Below, one piece after another: positions 14,050-21,425 of a DNA stretch of 26,013 bases. How positions within the stretch are numbered: the first letter of the stretch is position 1; every line of letters starts with the position of its first letter. The notes under the pieces are model-generated. The model had not been told where the DNA came from. It saw only the letters and a program-made list of their open reading frames with translations, and searched no databases. The translations under genes were made by a program, and so were the position numbers. This stretch comes from an uncultured Ruminococcus sp. (GTDB lineage: Bacteria; Bacillota; Clostridia; Oscillospirales; Ruminococcaceae): positions 1 through 26,013 of the forward strand of contig UQEM01000018.1 in the NCBI GenBank assembly GCA_900540005.1, in the 5' to 3' direction.

Positions 14050-14259
14050 ATGGAAATTTATGATAATCAGGAGAATGGATACATAGCGGTTTGGTTAACG
14101 AAAGAGGAGAAGAGCCGCTATGACCGTGATAAGCTTACCGGTCTGCTGTTGAGCAAAACTAACGTGACAAAATGTAAAATAGTATACTTTTTCTCAGGTT
14201 CTGAAGATTTGTGCAGGAATACGGAGGGACTGCTGCTTGCAAATCTGAAAAACGTTTAA
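14050..14259 (+). CDS. Small hypothetical protein following the recombinase (69 aa)
   Basis: The ATG follows AAGGAG at 8 bases. The sequence MEIYDNQENGYIAVWLTKEE, RDKLTGLLLSKTNVTKCKIV, YFFSGSEDLCRNTEGLLLAN forms an alpha/beta mix with no membrane segment. I recognise the general type as a short ORF found with site-specific recombinases in Clostridial mobile elements; its function is not established. It shares a transcript with the recombinase (29-base gap) and is followed directly by a terminator, so the two make up a bicistronic unit. An accessory role in recombination or excision is inference. Confidence 0.65.
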   Translation: MEIYDNQENGYIAVWLTKEEKSRYDRDKLTGLLLSKTNVTKCKIVYFFSGSEDLCRNTEGLLLANLKNV

Positions 14260-14266
14260 TATGCCG

Positions 14267-14301
14267 CACAGCTAACTTTTCCGAGTTGGCTGTGTTTTTT
14301 T
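14267..14301 (+). terminator. Terminator of the recombinase operon
   Basis: CACAGCTAAC (14267-14276) pairs with GTTGGCTGTG (14285-14294), with one G-T wobble, and is followed by seven T. Confidence 0.85.
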
Positions 14302-14337
14302 GTATAGATCAAGGTTTATGGAAATGCAAAAACAATC

Positions 14338-14366
14338 TTGATATTTTTAATATTTAATGATATAAT
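14338..14366 (+). promoter_or_regulatory. Sigma-A promoter of the second AAA-ATPase-like gene
   Basis: TTGATA (14338-14343) and TATAAT (14361-14366) are separated by 17 bases, about 35 bases upstream of the start at 14403. Confidence 0.85.
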
Positions 14367-14402
14367 GAGTACAATGAGTATTCAAGAAAGGAGCGGTAAC
14401 AT

Positions 14403-16007
14403 ATGGGTATCTATGTGAATCCCGGAAATGCTGCATTTCAGAGGATAAACAATTCCGAATATGTGGATAAGACGAAGCTTATTGATCTGATAAACGCAAG
14501 GATAGGAACGAATAACAACCTCGTTTGCATAAGCAGACCCCGCCGCTTTGGAAAATCCTTTGCTGCAAAAACACTTGCAGCTTACTATGACTGCTCGTGT
14601 GATTCGCATAATCTGTTTGATGATAAGAATATCGCGGAATGTGAGTCATATGAAAAGCACTTGAATCAGTATAATGTCATTAGTCTGGATATAACAGGTT
14701 TTATATCTGAGGCAAAGCGGGAATGCGCATCATTAAGAGATATCCCCGGAAAGATCATAAATGCTGTCAAAGATGAATTATCGGGATTTTTAAATGATAT
14801 TCCCGCAGATAAAACTCTTGAAGAATGTCTTGCTATGTGCGTTGACCGGAAAAACGGTAAACCTTTTATTTTTATTATAGATGAATGGGACGCTATGATA
14901 CGCGAAGCAGCAGACGATCCTAAAGCGCAGGAAGCTTATCTGAATCTTTTAAGATCATGGTTCAAGAATAACAATTTCACTCCTAAAGTTGTTGCTGCTG
15001 CCTATATGACAGGGATTCTGCCTATAAAGAAGGACGGCTCGCAGTCCGCTATCTCGGATTTTGAGGAATTTACAATGGTGAATCCCCGTGATTTCGGAGG
15101 ATATGTTGGCTTTACCGAAGATGAAGTCCGTCGGATCTGTCAAGAGAACGATGCTGATTTTGAAATGATGAAGATATGGTATGACGGTTATTCATTTAAA
15201 GGAGCAGGTTCGGTATACAATCCTAACTCGGTCATAAAAGCTGCCAAATATGGTGATTTCGATTCATACTGGACTGAAACATCTGCTGCCGAAGGGCTTA
15301 TGCAATACATCAGCCATGACTATAACGGACTTACTAAAACTATCGCTGAACTTATCGCAGGGATAGAGGTTAAGGTCAGTGTAACAGGTTTTGCCAACGA
15401 CCTGACAACATTCCGCGGAAAAGACGATGTACTTACGCTGATGATACATCTCGGCTATCTTGCATATGATTCCGTTAATAAAACGGTGCGGATACCGAAT
15501 GAAGAAATAAAGCTGGAGTTCCAGAAGGCTGTCAGGGAAGTCAGACACACTGCAACTATCGAACGTCTCAGGGCAAGCGAGCAGCTTTTTCTTGATACTA
15601 TCGAGGGAAATGAAACTGCCGTTGCAGAGCAGATAGAAAAGATACACATGGAGGAAACTTTGCCTATCCACTACAACAAGGAGGATAGTCTGCGAAGTGT
15701 TATCAAACTTGCTTACTATACCTATCGTGACAATTATGTTCAGTGGGAGGAACTTCCTGCCGGAGCAGGCTATGCGGATGTTGCGTATCTTCCAAAATAT
15801 GACTCAGGATATCCCATACTCGTTATAGAACTGAAATGGAACAAGACTGCTGAAACAGCTATTCAGCAGATAAAAAACAGACACTATCCCGATTCGTTCA
15901 AGGGGCTTGGCAGGGAAATAATCCTTGTTGGTATCACCTACGATAAGGACGCTCCTGCCGGAAACAGGAAACATATCTGCAAAATAGAAAAAGTAGAAAT
16001 GGAATAG
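14403..16007 (+). CDS. AAA-ATPase-like / PD-(D/E)XK nuclease family protein, second copy (534 aa)
   Basis: The ATG at 14403 follows AAAGGAG at 9 bases. The domain order is the same as in the minus-strand gene at 3434-5014. It has the P-loop SRPRRFGKS (44-52), Walker B IIDEWD (158-163) and AYMTGILPIKKDG, and in the C-terminal nuclease GYADVAY (Asp459), VIELKW (Glu476, Lys478) and IQQI (Gln488-489). The match to the paralogue is clear but far from identical over the whole length, including the MGI(L/Y)xNxGN start. The two are therefore long-diverged copies or separate acquisitions rather than a recent duplication. It has its own promoter and terminator and so is a single-gene unit. The biological role of the family is unproven. 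All motifs are intact. Confidence 0.9.
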   Translation: MGIYVNPGNAAFQRINNSEYVDKTKLIDLINARIGTNNNLVCISRPRRFGKSFAAKTLAAYYDCSCDSHNLFDDKNIAECESYEKHLNQYNVISLDITGFISEAKRECASLRDIPGKIINAVKDELSGFLNDIPADKTLEECLAMCVDRKNGKPFIFIIDEWDAMIREAADDPKAQEAYLNLLRSWFKNNNFTPKVVAAAYMTGILPIKKDGSQSAISDFEEFTMVNPRDFGGYVGFTEDEVRRICQENDADFEMMKIWYDGYSFKGAGSVYNPNSVIKAAKYGDFDSYWTETSAAEGLMQYISHDYNGLTKTIAELIAGIEVKVSVTGFANDLTTFRGKDDVLTLMIHLGYLAYDSVNKTVRIPNEEIKLEFQKAVREVRHTATIERLRASEQLFLDTIEGNETAVAEQIEKIHMEETLPIHYNKEDSLRSVIKLAYYTYRDNYVQWEELPAGAGYADVAYLPKYDSGYPILVIELKWNKTAETAIQQIKNRHYPDSFKGLGREIILVGITYDKDAPAGNRKHICKIEKVEME

Positions 16008-16015
16008 ACAGTAAT

Positions 16016-16046
16016 AGTCCCCGCTCAATGAGCGGGGACTGTTTTA
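16016..16046 (+). terminator. Terminator of the second AAA-ATPase-like gene
   Basis: AGTCCCCGCTC (16016-16026) pairs with GAGCGGGGACT (16030-16040), followed by GTTTTATTTTTT. Confidence 0.85.
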
Positions 16047-16229
16047 TTTTTTGAGTGTCATATGTAAGCTTTCCGCTATATTACGCATTGCATTACAGAA
16101 GCTGTATTCCTGTGTCAATGATGTCAGTAAGGGGTCGCCCTCTCTTATCCTCATAGTGCGGCGTATCTCCTTTGGGATAACGACGCGGCCGAGGTCATCG
16201 ATGCGTCTTACGATTCCAGTAGCTTTCAT
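16044..16229 (-). CDS. AbrB/SpoVT-like DNA-binding domain, shortened (61 aa)
   Basis: The ATG at 16229 follows GGAGGTAATATAT. Residues 1-34 (MKATGIVRRIDDLGRVVIPK, EIRRTMRIREGDPL) are the start of the AbrB/SpoVT swapped-hairpin DNA-binding domain, nearly identical to the SpoVT/AbrB transition-state regulators. The domain normally continues with a strand such as EIYTDxxGEVI. Here it switches to LTSLTQEYSFCNAMRNIAES then LHMTLKK, which does not match, and the sensor domain of about 120 residues is missing. This could be a deletion derivative, or a small regulator with a different C-terminal helix. It ends inside the terminator region of the convergent AAA gene. DNA binding may be impaired because the second half of the hairpin fold is altered. 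Confidence 0.75.
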   Translation of the reverse strand: MKATGIVRRIDDLGRVVIPKEIRRTMRIREGDPLLTSLTQEYSFCNAMRNIAESLHMTLKK

Positions 16230-16372
16230 ATATATTACCTCCGTAATTTTTATTGGTTAACGCTGTTATTATCTGCGGAAATTTTTTGTTTATTCGGAAA
16301 AGATCATTATTGCCGAAGTCTCAGAAATGTAAGAAGCCGCACGAAAATCCGCGTATTCGGTTAAAGATCTGC

Positions 16373-16401
16373 TTGACTTATATAAATAAGTGTGGTAAAA
16401 T
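16373..16401 (+). promoter_or_regulatory. Sigma-A promoter of the GT2-GtrA / YfhO operon
   Basis: TTGACT (16373-16378) and TAAAAT (16396-16401) are 17 bases apart, with an extended TGG before the -10. The leader to the start at 16478 is about 70 bases. Confidence 0.75.
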
Positions 16402-16477
16402 ATATAAGCATGATAAAACAGGTAAATTTTTTAAAAATTAGAGATCGATCAGCGGTCTCGGATAAGTGAGGGTAAAT

Positions 16478-17560
16478 ATGGGTATAAGTGTGGTTTTGCT
16501 TGCCTATAAGGAGGCAGAAAACCTTTCTTTTCTTCTGCCGAAAATAAAAGGCTTTTTGGACGAGTTGCCGGAGGAGTACGAGATCCTCGTAATTGATACA
16601 AAAGAACCTCTTGACAATACTTCGGAGGTCTGTGAGCAGTTCGGCGCACGATACATAAATCAGGAGTATCCCGGTTTCGGCGGAGCTTTCCGCACGGGAA
16701 TAAAGTATGCGGAAAAGGACAAGTTCCTTATCCTCGACAGTGACGGCTCGCACGACCCGAAGTATATTCCCGACATATACAAGAAATTCACAGAGGGCGG
16801 ATACGACCTCGTTATCGGTTCGCGCTATACCAAGGGCGGCGAGACAAATGACAGCAAAAGCTCAATAATCATGTCGCACATTCTTAATACGTTCTTCCGT
16901 ATCTGCCTCGGAATAAAGGCAAAGGATATCTCCACCGACTACCGTATGTACCGCACGGAGCAGTTAAAGGCAGTCGAACTGGAAAATGTGAATTACGACG
17001 TTCTTCAGGAAGTTCTCCTGCGAATGAAGCAGAACAAACCGGACCTCAAGATAGGTGAAGTACCGATCTCGTTCCAGAAGAGGATCTACGGCGAATCCAA
17101 GCGCCGTCTTATCCCGTTCATCATCGGCTACATGAAGTCACTGGTAAGGTTCACATTTATAAGATACCCGCTCCTGCGAAACATATTGCTTTACGGTATC
17201 TTCGGACTTATTGCGGCAGGACTCGATTTCGGAGTGTTTACCGCTCTTACAAAGACCGTCATGAAAAACGTTCCCGAGGCGGCGAGCGTAATAGGAAACA
17301 TTGTCGGATTCATCTTTACATTTACGACCAACACCTACTGGAATTTCCGCAAAAAGGACAGGATAGCAGTAAGGGCAGCCTCCTACGGCGCGGTAACGCT
17401 TCTGGGAATGGGACTTTCCACCGCACTGATACATCTGTTAAAGGACAGCATGAACCTGTATCTGCTGAAAATACTCGTTCTGCTGCTCGTATCCGCAATA
17501 CAGTTCGTGCTCAACAAGCTTGTTACCTATAACAACAAGATCATAAAGGGCAGGGACTGA
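16478..17560 (+). CDS. Family 2 glycosyltransferase fused to a GtrA membrane domain (360 aa)
   Basis: The ATG at 16478 (MGISVVLLAYKEAENLSFLL) is chosen over the GTG 12 bases upstream because GAGGG then precedes it. Residues about 1-215 are a GT-A polyprenyl-phosphate glycosyltransferase of the dolichol-phosphate mannosyltransferase type. Motifs are LAYKEAENL, an FLILDSDGSHDPKYI metal/nucleotide site, VIGSRYTKGGE and a DYRMYRTEQL region. Residues about 220-355 hold four hydrophobic helices of the GtrA/GtcA type (FTFTTNTYWNFRKKD is the family signature). The GT2 part would load a sugar on undecaprenyl phosphate at the inner membrane face and the GtrA part would flip it outward. YfhO follows at 25 bases. 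CsbB and GtcA are separate proteins in Bacillus. The fold assignments are firm; the sugar is unknown. Confidence 0.9.
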   Translation: MGISVVLLAYKEAENLSFLLPKIKGFLDELPEEYEILVIDTKEPLDNTSEVCEQFGARYINQEYPGFGGAFRTGIKYAEKDKFLILDSDGSHDPKYIPDIYKKFTEGGYDLVIGSRYTKGGETNDSKSSIIMSHILNTFFRICLGIKAKDISTDYRMYRTEQLKAVELENVNYDVLQEVLLRMKQNKPDLKIGEVPISFQKRIYGESKRRLIPFIIGYMKSLVRFTFIRYPLLRNILLYGIFGLIAAGLDFGVFTALTKTVMKNVPEAASVIGNIVGFIFTFTTNTYWNFRKKDRIAVRAASYGAVTLLGMGLSTALIHLLKDSMNLYLLKILVLLLVSAIQFVLNKLVTYNNKIIKGRD

Positions 17561-17585
17561 TCCCGAAATGAAAGGAAGCGTTAAA

Positions 17586-20471
17586 ATGTCTGGTAAGTCA
17601 GTCAAATCGGCTAAGTCTCTCAAAAGCGGCAAGCAGTCGGTCAGGTTTACGGATAAGCGGAAAAATACCCTGCTTATGCTTGTACGCTTGCTTATAGTAT
17701 TTGTCATACCCATTATCGTGGCAAAGATGATGTTCAAGAAACTGGATATCCACCCATACGGCACAAATTCTCTGCTGTCCATTGACCTTTGGACGCAGTA
17801 TTTTCCGATGTACCGTCAGTTCGCGCAGACGGACTCGATATCCGAGGCGATCTACTCGTGGAACGGCGCGCTCGGTTACAACAGCTTTGTGCAGAACGCA
17901 TTCTATTGCCGAAGTCTGTTCCTGCTGATATTCAAGCACGTTTCAATGGAGTCCTCCATTGCGTTTATCGACAGCGTTGCCCTGCTGAGATTTGGTCTGA
18001 GCGCGCTCACCTGTCAGCTCCTGTTTGAGTATAAATTCAGGGACTCGAACAAAAAGCCCGTGCTTATGGCGATATCGCTTTGCTATGGACTGTGTTCATA
18101 CGCGATATGCTTTGTAATGCAGTGGATGTGGACGGACTGCATTTTCCTTGCTCCGCTGGTCATTCTCGGTCTGGAGATGCTGCTGGACAAGAAGTCTCCG
18201 CTCCTCTACACAGCCGCGCTTGCGCTCACCATTTACACAAACTTCTATCTCGGATTCGGAGTGTGTATTTTTACGGCACTTTACTTCCTTGCGGAGACTA
18301 TCAGGAGAACCGAGAACGAGATCACTTCACACACCCGCAAAGAGACCATGAAGTCCGTTGGACAAAGCGTTCTCAGATTTGCGATATACTCCATAATTGC
18401 CGGCTGTCTTACAGCAGTTATCCTTATTCCGACACTCAAGGGACTTTCGCTCTCGATGTCCGCAAATGAGGGAAAACTCGACTTTAAGCAGTGGTACCAC
18501 ACTCTTGCCGACAATATGAACGCGCTCCTCCCCGAAACAGGAGCGTCCCTCGAATACGGTGTTGCGAACATCGCTACGGGACTTGCAATGTTCATTCTCA
18601 TACCGCTTTTCTTTACCAATACGGAGATAAAGTTCGGTCAGAAGATCGGATACGGCGGTTTCCTTTTTGCTCTGTATGCAGGCTTGAACTACAATCCTGC
18701 GGATTACGTCTTTAACGGTTTCCACTTCCCGAATCAGCTCCCCGGCAGATGGAGTTTCCTTTTCTCGCTTGCACTCGTTATAGTTGCGGCAAGCGGAATC
18801 GAGAAACGCGGCGGGATCAAGCTGCGGTCGATAATCACTTCGCTGATAATGGGTATGTTCTTCGTGTTTATGGCTCGCTACAGCACCATGACTCAGGAAA
18901 AGCAGGATCATATCAGCAGTTGGATACGGTTGCTCGTTATCTTCGCGGTGATAATGATATTTGAAGTCGCATTCAGCGCTTACTCAGAGAGCCGACTCAA
19001 AAAAGCCGAAAAGCTTGAGGCTGAGGCTACAGCGAAAAATCCGCTTGATGAGAAAAAGCAAAAAAACTGCATTATCGCTTCAAAAGTCAGCAAGTATATT
19101 TCTGCCGCGATGTCGGTAGTGCTTGCAGTTGCGATCGCTTATGAGGGCTGCTCGAATGCTTACAAAGTTGCCGTAAGCAGCAATGGTATGAGAACTTCGA
19201 GCATGGAGAGCTATAATGACGCAATGGGTTTGTTCACCCAATATGGTGAAAAGTACGATAGCGGCGATGATGATTTCTACCGTATGGAAGTAAATCAGGG
19301 CTGGACTTTCAACGACGGTGTTCTTGGCGATTTCAAGGGAATGACCTACTACGGCTCGACCCTTAACGGCAAGGTGTTCAGTCTCCTCAGATATCTCGGA
19401 AACAGTATATACGCACTCAATGTAAGTACGATATACAACCACACTTCACCTGTTCAGAACGGAATTTTCGGAGTCCGCTACATAATCGACAGGGGAAAGA
19501 ACCTCGACTCACTGATGCCCGGAATGGATCTTGTCGAGACCGGTGATGATTGCTATGTTTGGGAGAACAAGACTGCTCTGCCGATAGCTTATGCAGTAGA
19601 CCCTGCTGTGACCAACTTCAAGGTCGATGATCAGTTAAGACCGCTGAGCGCTCAGAACCGCCTTATGAATCTGATGTGCGGCGGAGAGGTAAACGCTTTT
19701 GAAAAGCAGACTCCTTCAGCGTTCACTTGCAGCAACTGCCAGCTCGATGAAAATGAGGACTGGAACAAGAATTATTTCTACCGCACCGATCCGTCAATGG
19801 CGGTCACATTCAATTATACTTATGTGTGCCCTGACGAGCAGCCTCTCTACCTTGAGAACAATTTCCGCGCGGGAAACATCACAATGACGGTGAACGGCGC
19901 TGAGACCAAAATTGATGTCGGCTCAGGACTTTTCAAGTACATCGGTTCATTCCCCGCAGGCACGGAAGTTAACTTTGCTTGCGAGGTTACAGGCGTTGAA
20001 GTAGGCTGCTTTGGTCTTGATGTTTACCGCTTTGATATGGAAAAGTGGAAGAGCATTTACAACAACCTCAGCAGCGGCGGTCTTGACGTTACATCGTTTG
20101 ATTACACCAAGATAGACGGAAAGATCGACATGAAAACAGACGGCACGGTAATGTCCTCGATTACACAGGACGGCGGCTGGGACGTTTACGTTGACGGCGA
20201 GAAGGTGGATACCTACACTATCGCAGGCGCGCTCGTTGCCTTTGATCTGAATGCAGGTCAGCATGATATAACATATAGGTATCATACTCCCGGACTCCTT
20301 GCCGGAATCTGCGTAACGCTTGTTTCACTCGCTGCATTCGTGGCTTGCTGGCTTGTCTGGAGAAAACGAAACGGTCTGAGCTTCAACGTTCCTTTCATCA
20401 AGAAAAAGGACGAGACTGCGGATCCAAAGAGCAGTAAAAAATCTGCCAAGAAAACAAAGTCCAAGAAGTAA
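17586..20471 (+). CDS. YfhO-family membrane glycosyltransferase (961 aa)
   Basis: The ATG at 17586 is preferred because AAAGGAAG precedes it; an in-frame ATG at 17568 has only weak spacing to a ribosome binding site. A Lys-rich N-terminus is followed by about a dozen transmembrane helices between residues 30 and 520 (LLIVFVIPIIVAKMMF is the first). An Asp in the first extracytoplasmic loop (LLSIDLWTQYFPMYRQF), typical of GT-C enzymes, is present. The large extracytoplasmic region from about 545 to 890 is soluble and Trp/Tyr-rich, and a last helix (LLAGICVTLVSLAAFVACWL) precedes a Lys-rich cytoplasmic tail. YfhO of Bacillus transfers sugars from lipid carriers to lipoteichoic acid. The position directly after the GT2-GtrA gene supports the same role. 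The acceptor here is not known. Confidence 0.88.
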   Translation: MSGKSVKSAKSLKSGKQSVRFTDKRKNTLLMLVRLLIVFVIPIIVAKMMFKKLDIHPYGTNSLLSIDLWTQYFPMYRQFAQTDSISEAIYSWNGALGYNSFVQNAFYCRSLFLLIFKHVSMESSIAFIDSVALLRFGLSALTCQLLFEYKFRDSNKKPVLMAISLCYGLCSYAICFVMQWMWTDCIFLAPLVILGLEMLLDKKSPLLYTAALALTIYTNFYLGFGVCIFTALYFLAETIRRTENEITSHTRKETMKSVGQSVLRFAIYSIIAGCLTAVILIPTLKGLSLSMSANEGKLDFKQWYHTLADNMNALLPETGASLEYGVANIATGLAMFILIPLFFTNTEIKFGQKIGYGGFLFALYAGLNYNPADYVFNGFHFPNQLPGRWSFLFSLALVIVAASGIEKRGGIKLRSIITSLIMGMFFVFMARYSTMTQEKQDHISSWIRLLVIFAVIMIFEVAFSAYSESRLKKAEKLEAEATAKNPLDEKKQKNCIIASKVSKYISAAMSVVLAVAIAYEGCSNAYKVAVSSNGMRTSSMESYNDAMGLFTQYGEKYDSGDDDFYRMEVNQGWTFNDGVLGDFKGMTYYGSTLNGKVFSLLRYLGNSIYALNVSTIYNHTSPVQNGIFGVRYIIDRGKNLDSLMPGMDLVETGDDCYVWENKTALPIAYAVDPAVTNFKVDDQLRPLSAQNRLMNLMCGGEVNAFEKQTPSAFTCSNCQLDENEDWNKNYFYRTDPSMAVTFNYTYVCPDEQPLYLENNFRAGNITMTVNGAETKIDVGSGLFKYIGSFPAGTEVNFACEVTGVEVGCFGLDVYRFDMEKWKSIYNNLSSGGLDVTSFDYTKIDGKIDMKTDGTVMSSITQDGGWDVYVDGEKVDTYTIAGALVAFDLNAGQHDITYRYHTPGLLAGICVTLVSLAAFVACWLVWRKRNGLSFNVPFIKKKDETADPKSSKKSAKKTKSKK

Positions 20472-20488
20472 TGACAACATGAAAGATA

Positions 20489-20527
20489 AAAAGATCCGAT
20501 ACGGCAGACTGCTGTATCGGATCTTTT
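20489..20527. terminator. Bidirectional hairpin between YfhO and the adenosyltransferase gene
   Basis: AAAAGATCCGATAC (20489-20502) pairs perfectly with GTATCGGATCTTTT (20514-20527). T-tracts of four (plus) and five (minus) let it end both convergent genes. Confidence 0.85.
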
Positions 20528-20531
20528 CAGT

Positions 20532-20562
20532 ACCTGTGCACGCGATTTCTATGTGCACAGGT
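20532..20562 (-). terminator. Second hairpin after the adenosyltransferase gene
   Basis: ACCTGTGCAC (20532-20541) and GTGCACAGGT (20553-20562) are a perfect 10-bp inverted repeat starting 3 bases past the adenosyltransferase stop codon. There is no T-tract of its own; it probably works with the neighbouring hairpin or protects the 3' end. Confidence 0.6.
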
Positions 20563-20565
20563 TCT

Positions 20566-21087
20566 TCAGTATTCGATCCCCTTTCTGGCAGGGATACCCT
20601 TTTCGTAAGGGTGCTTTACGGCTTTGATCTCGCTGACGTAATCGGCGTCGGAGATGAATTTCTCGGCAGGGTCTCTCCCCGTGAGCACAAGTTCGCAGTT
20701 CTCAGGCTTATCAAAGACGAGCCTTTCCGCGAGCGCTTTATCCACGAGACCTGAGTTGTATCCTGCAAAGAATTCGTCCACTATAAGCATCTGAATGCTG
20801 CCGCTGTTCATAAGTTCGGCTGCACGTCCGAGCATGGCATTGTGACAGGCTGTAAGCTCAGCCTTGTCCGCGTCACTCATGGAAAAGGTAAAGCCGTAAT
20901 TTTTTTGCGGACGGTCAACGGTAATATTGGGCAGCAGGCTCAGACTCGCAAGCTCCGCGGTAGGGTTTCCCTTTAAAAATTGTACGATATGAACCCTCAT
21001 TCCCGAACCTGCCGCGCGGACAGCAAGTCCGACAGCCGCTGTGGTCTTGCCCTTTCCGTCTCCGCAGTAAATATGTGTAAGTCCCAT
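20566..21087 (-). CDS. cobO: Cob(I)yrinic acid a,c-diamide adenosyltransferase (173 aa)
   Basis: The ATG follows AAGGAGC. The enzyme attaches the 5'-deoxyadenosyl group of ATP to the cobalt of reduced corrinoids to make adenosylcobalamin forms. Residues 9-17 carry the P-loop GDGKGKTTA. Then come VHIVQFLKGN, the LIVDEF segment (Walker B like), LVLTGRDP and the conserved end HPYEKGIPARKGIEY. All are diagnostic of the CobA/CobO/BtuR family and the length is normal. It is a single gene with its own promoter (21120-21148), opposite in direction to the surface-glycan genes on both sides. No other cobalamin gene and no obvious B12 riboswitch is present in the window, which fits corrinoid salvage rather than synthesis. 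Confidence 0.93.
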   Translation of the reverse strand: MGLTHIYCGDGKGKTTAAVGLAVRAAGSGMRVHIVQFLKGNPTAELASLSLLPNITVDRPQKNYGFTFSMSDADKAELTACHNAMLGRAAELMNSGSIQMLIVDEFFAGYNSGLVDKALAERLVFDKPENCELVLTGRDPAEKFISDADYVSEIKAVKHPYEKGIPARKGIEY

Positions 21088-21119
21088 AAAAAGCTCCTTT
21101 GGCAGTATTTTCTGCCCTT

Positions 21120-21148
21120 ATTATACCATGTATCGCCCGAAGATTCAA
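21120..21148 (-). promoter_or_regulatory. Sigma-A promoter of the adenosyltransferase gene
   Basis: On the minus strand, TTGAAT (21148-21143) and TATAAT (21125-21120) are 17 bases apart with an extended TGG before the -10. The leader is only about 30 bases, too short to hold a cobalamin riboswitch. Confidence 0.8.
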
Positions 21149-21303
21149 CGCGCCGTCGGTAAAATTTTCCAAAAAGGTGTGTGCAATATCTTATGAGGAC
21201 AGGTTCTTATATTGGATTGCCATAAATCTGTTTTACGGGCGGTGCTGCGTTTGGTGATATGAAACAACATTTAGTTTTATATATAAAAAAATCAAATTAA
21301 GTA

Positions 21304-21332
21304 TTGCTTTTTAAGTCGGCTTTTATTATAAT
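21304..21332 (+). promoter_or_regulatory. Promoter upstream of the Wzy-like gene
   Basis: TTGCTT (21304-21309) and TATAAT (21327-21332) with 17 bases of spacing, giving a leader of about 85 bases before 21426. Confidence 0.65.
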
Positions 21333-21339
21333 TATTAAT

Positions 21340-21402
21340 GTAACACCGCACAGAGCCTGCCCATAAGATACGCCGGCAGACGGTCTTGGTGCGATGTTGT
21401 GA
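21340..21402 (+). other. Possible structured 5' leader of the Wzy-like gene
   Basis: Downstream of the promoter, AACACCGCAC and GTGCGATGTTG can pair with one or two mismatches, and an inner CTGCC...GGCAG adds a second stem. It is not a riboswitch class I recognise. The stems could affect translation or anti-termination; by eye only. Confidence 0.3.
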
Positions 21403-21425
21403 TTTTACGTTTTAATGGAGATAAT

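Noticed and set aside
17789-18911. Several ORFs of 70-194 codons within the YfhO gene
   Set aside because: Alternative frames of a long GC-richer gene; the main frame has a continuous membrane-protein pattern.
21088-21120. Cobalamin riboswitch before the adenosyltransferase gene
   Set aside because: The promoter at 21120-21148 leaves a leader of about 30 bases, too short for a B12 riboswitch.
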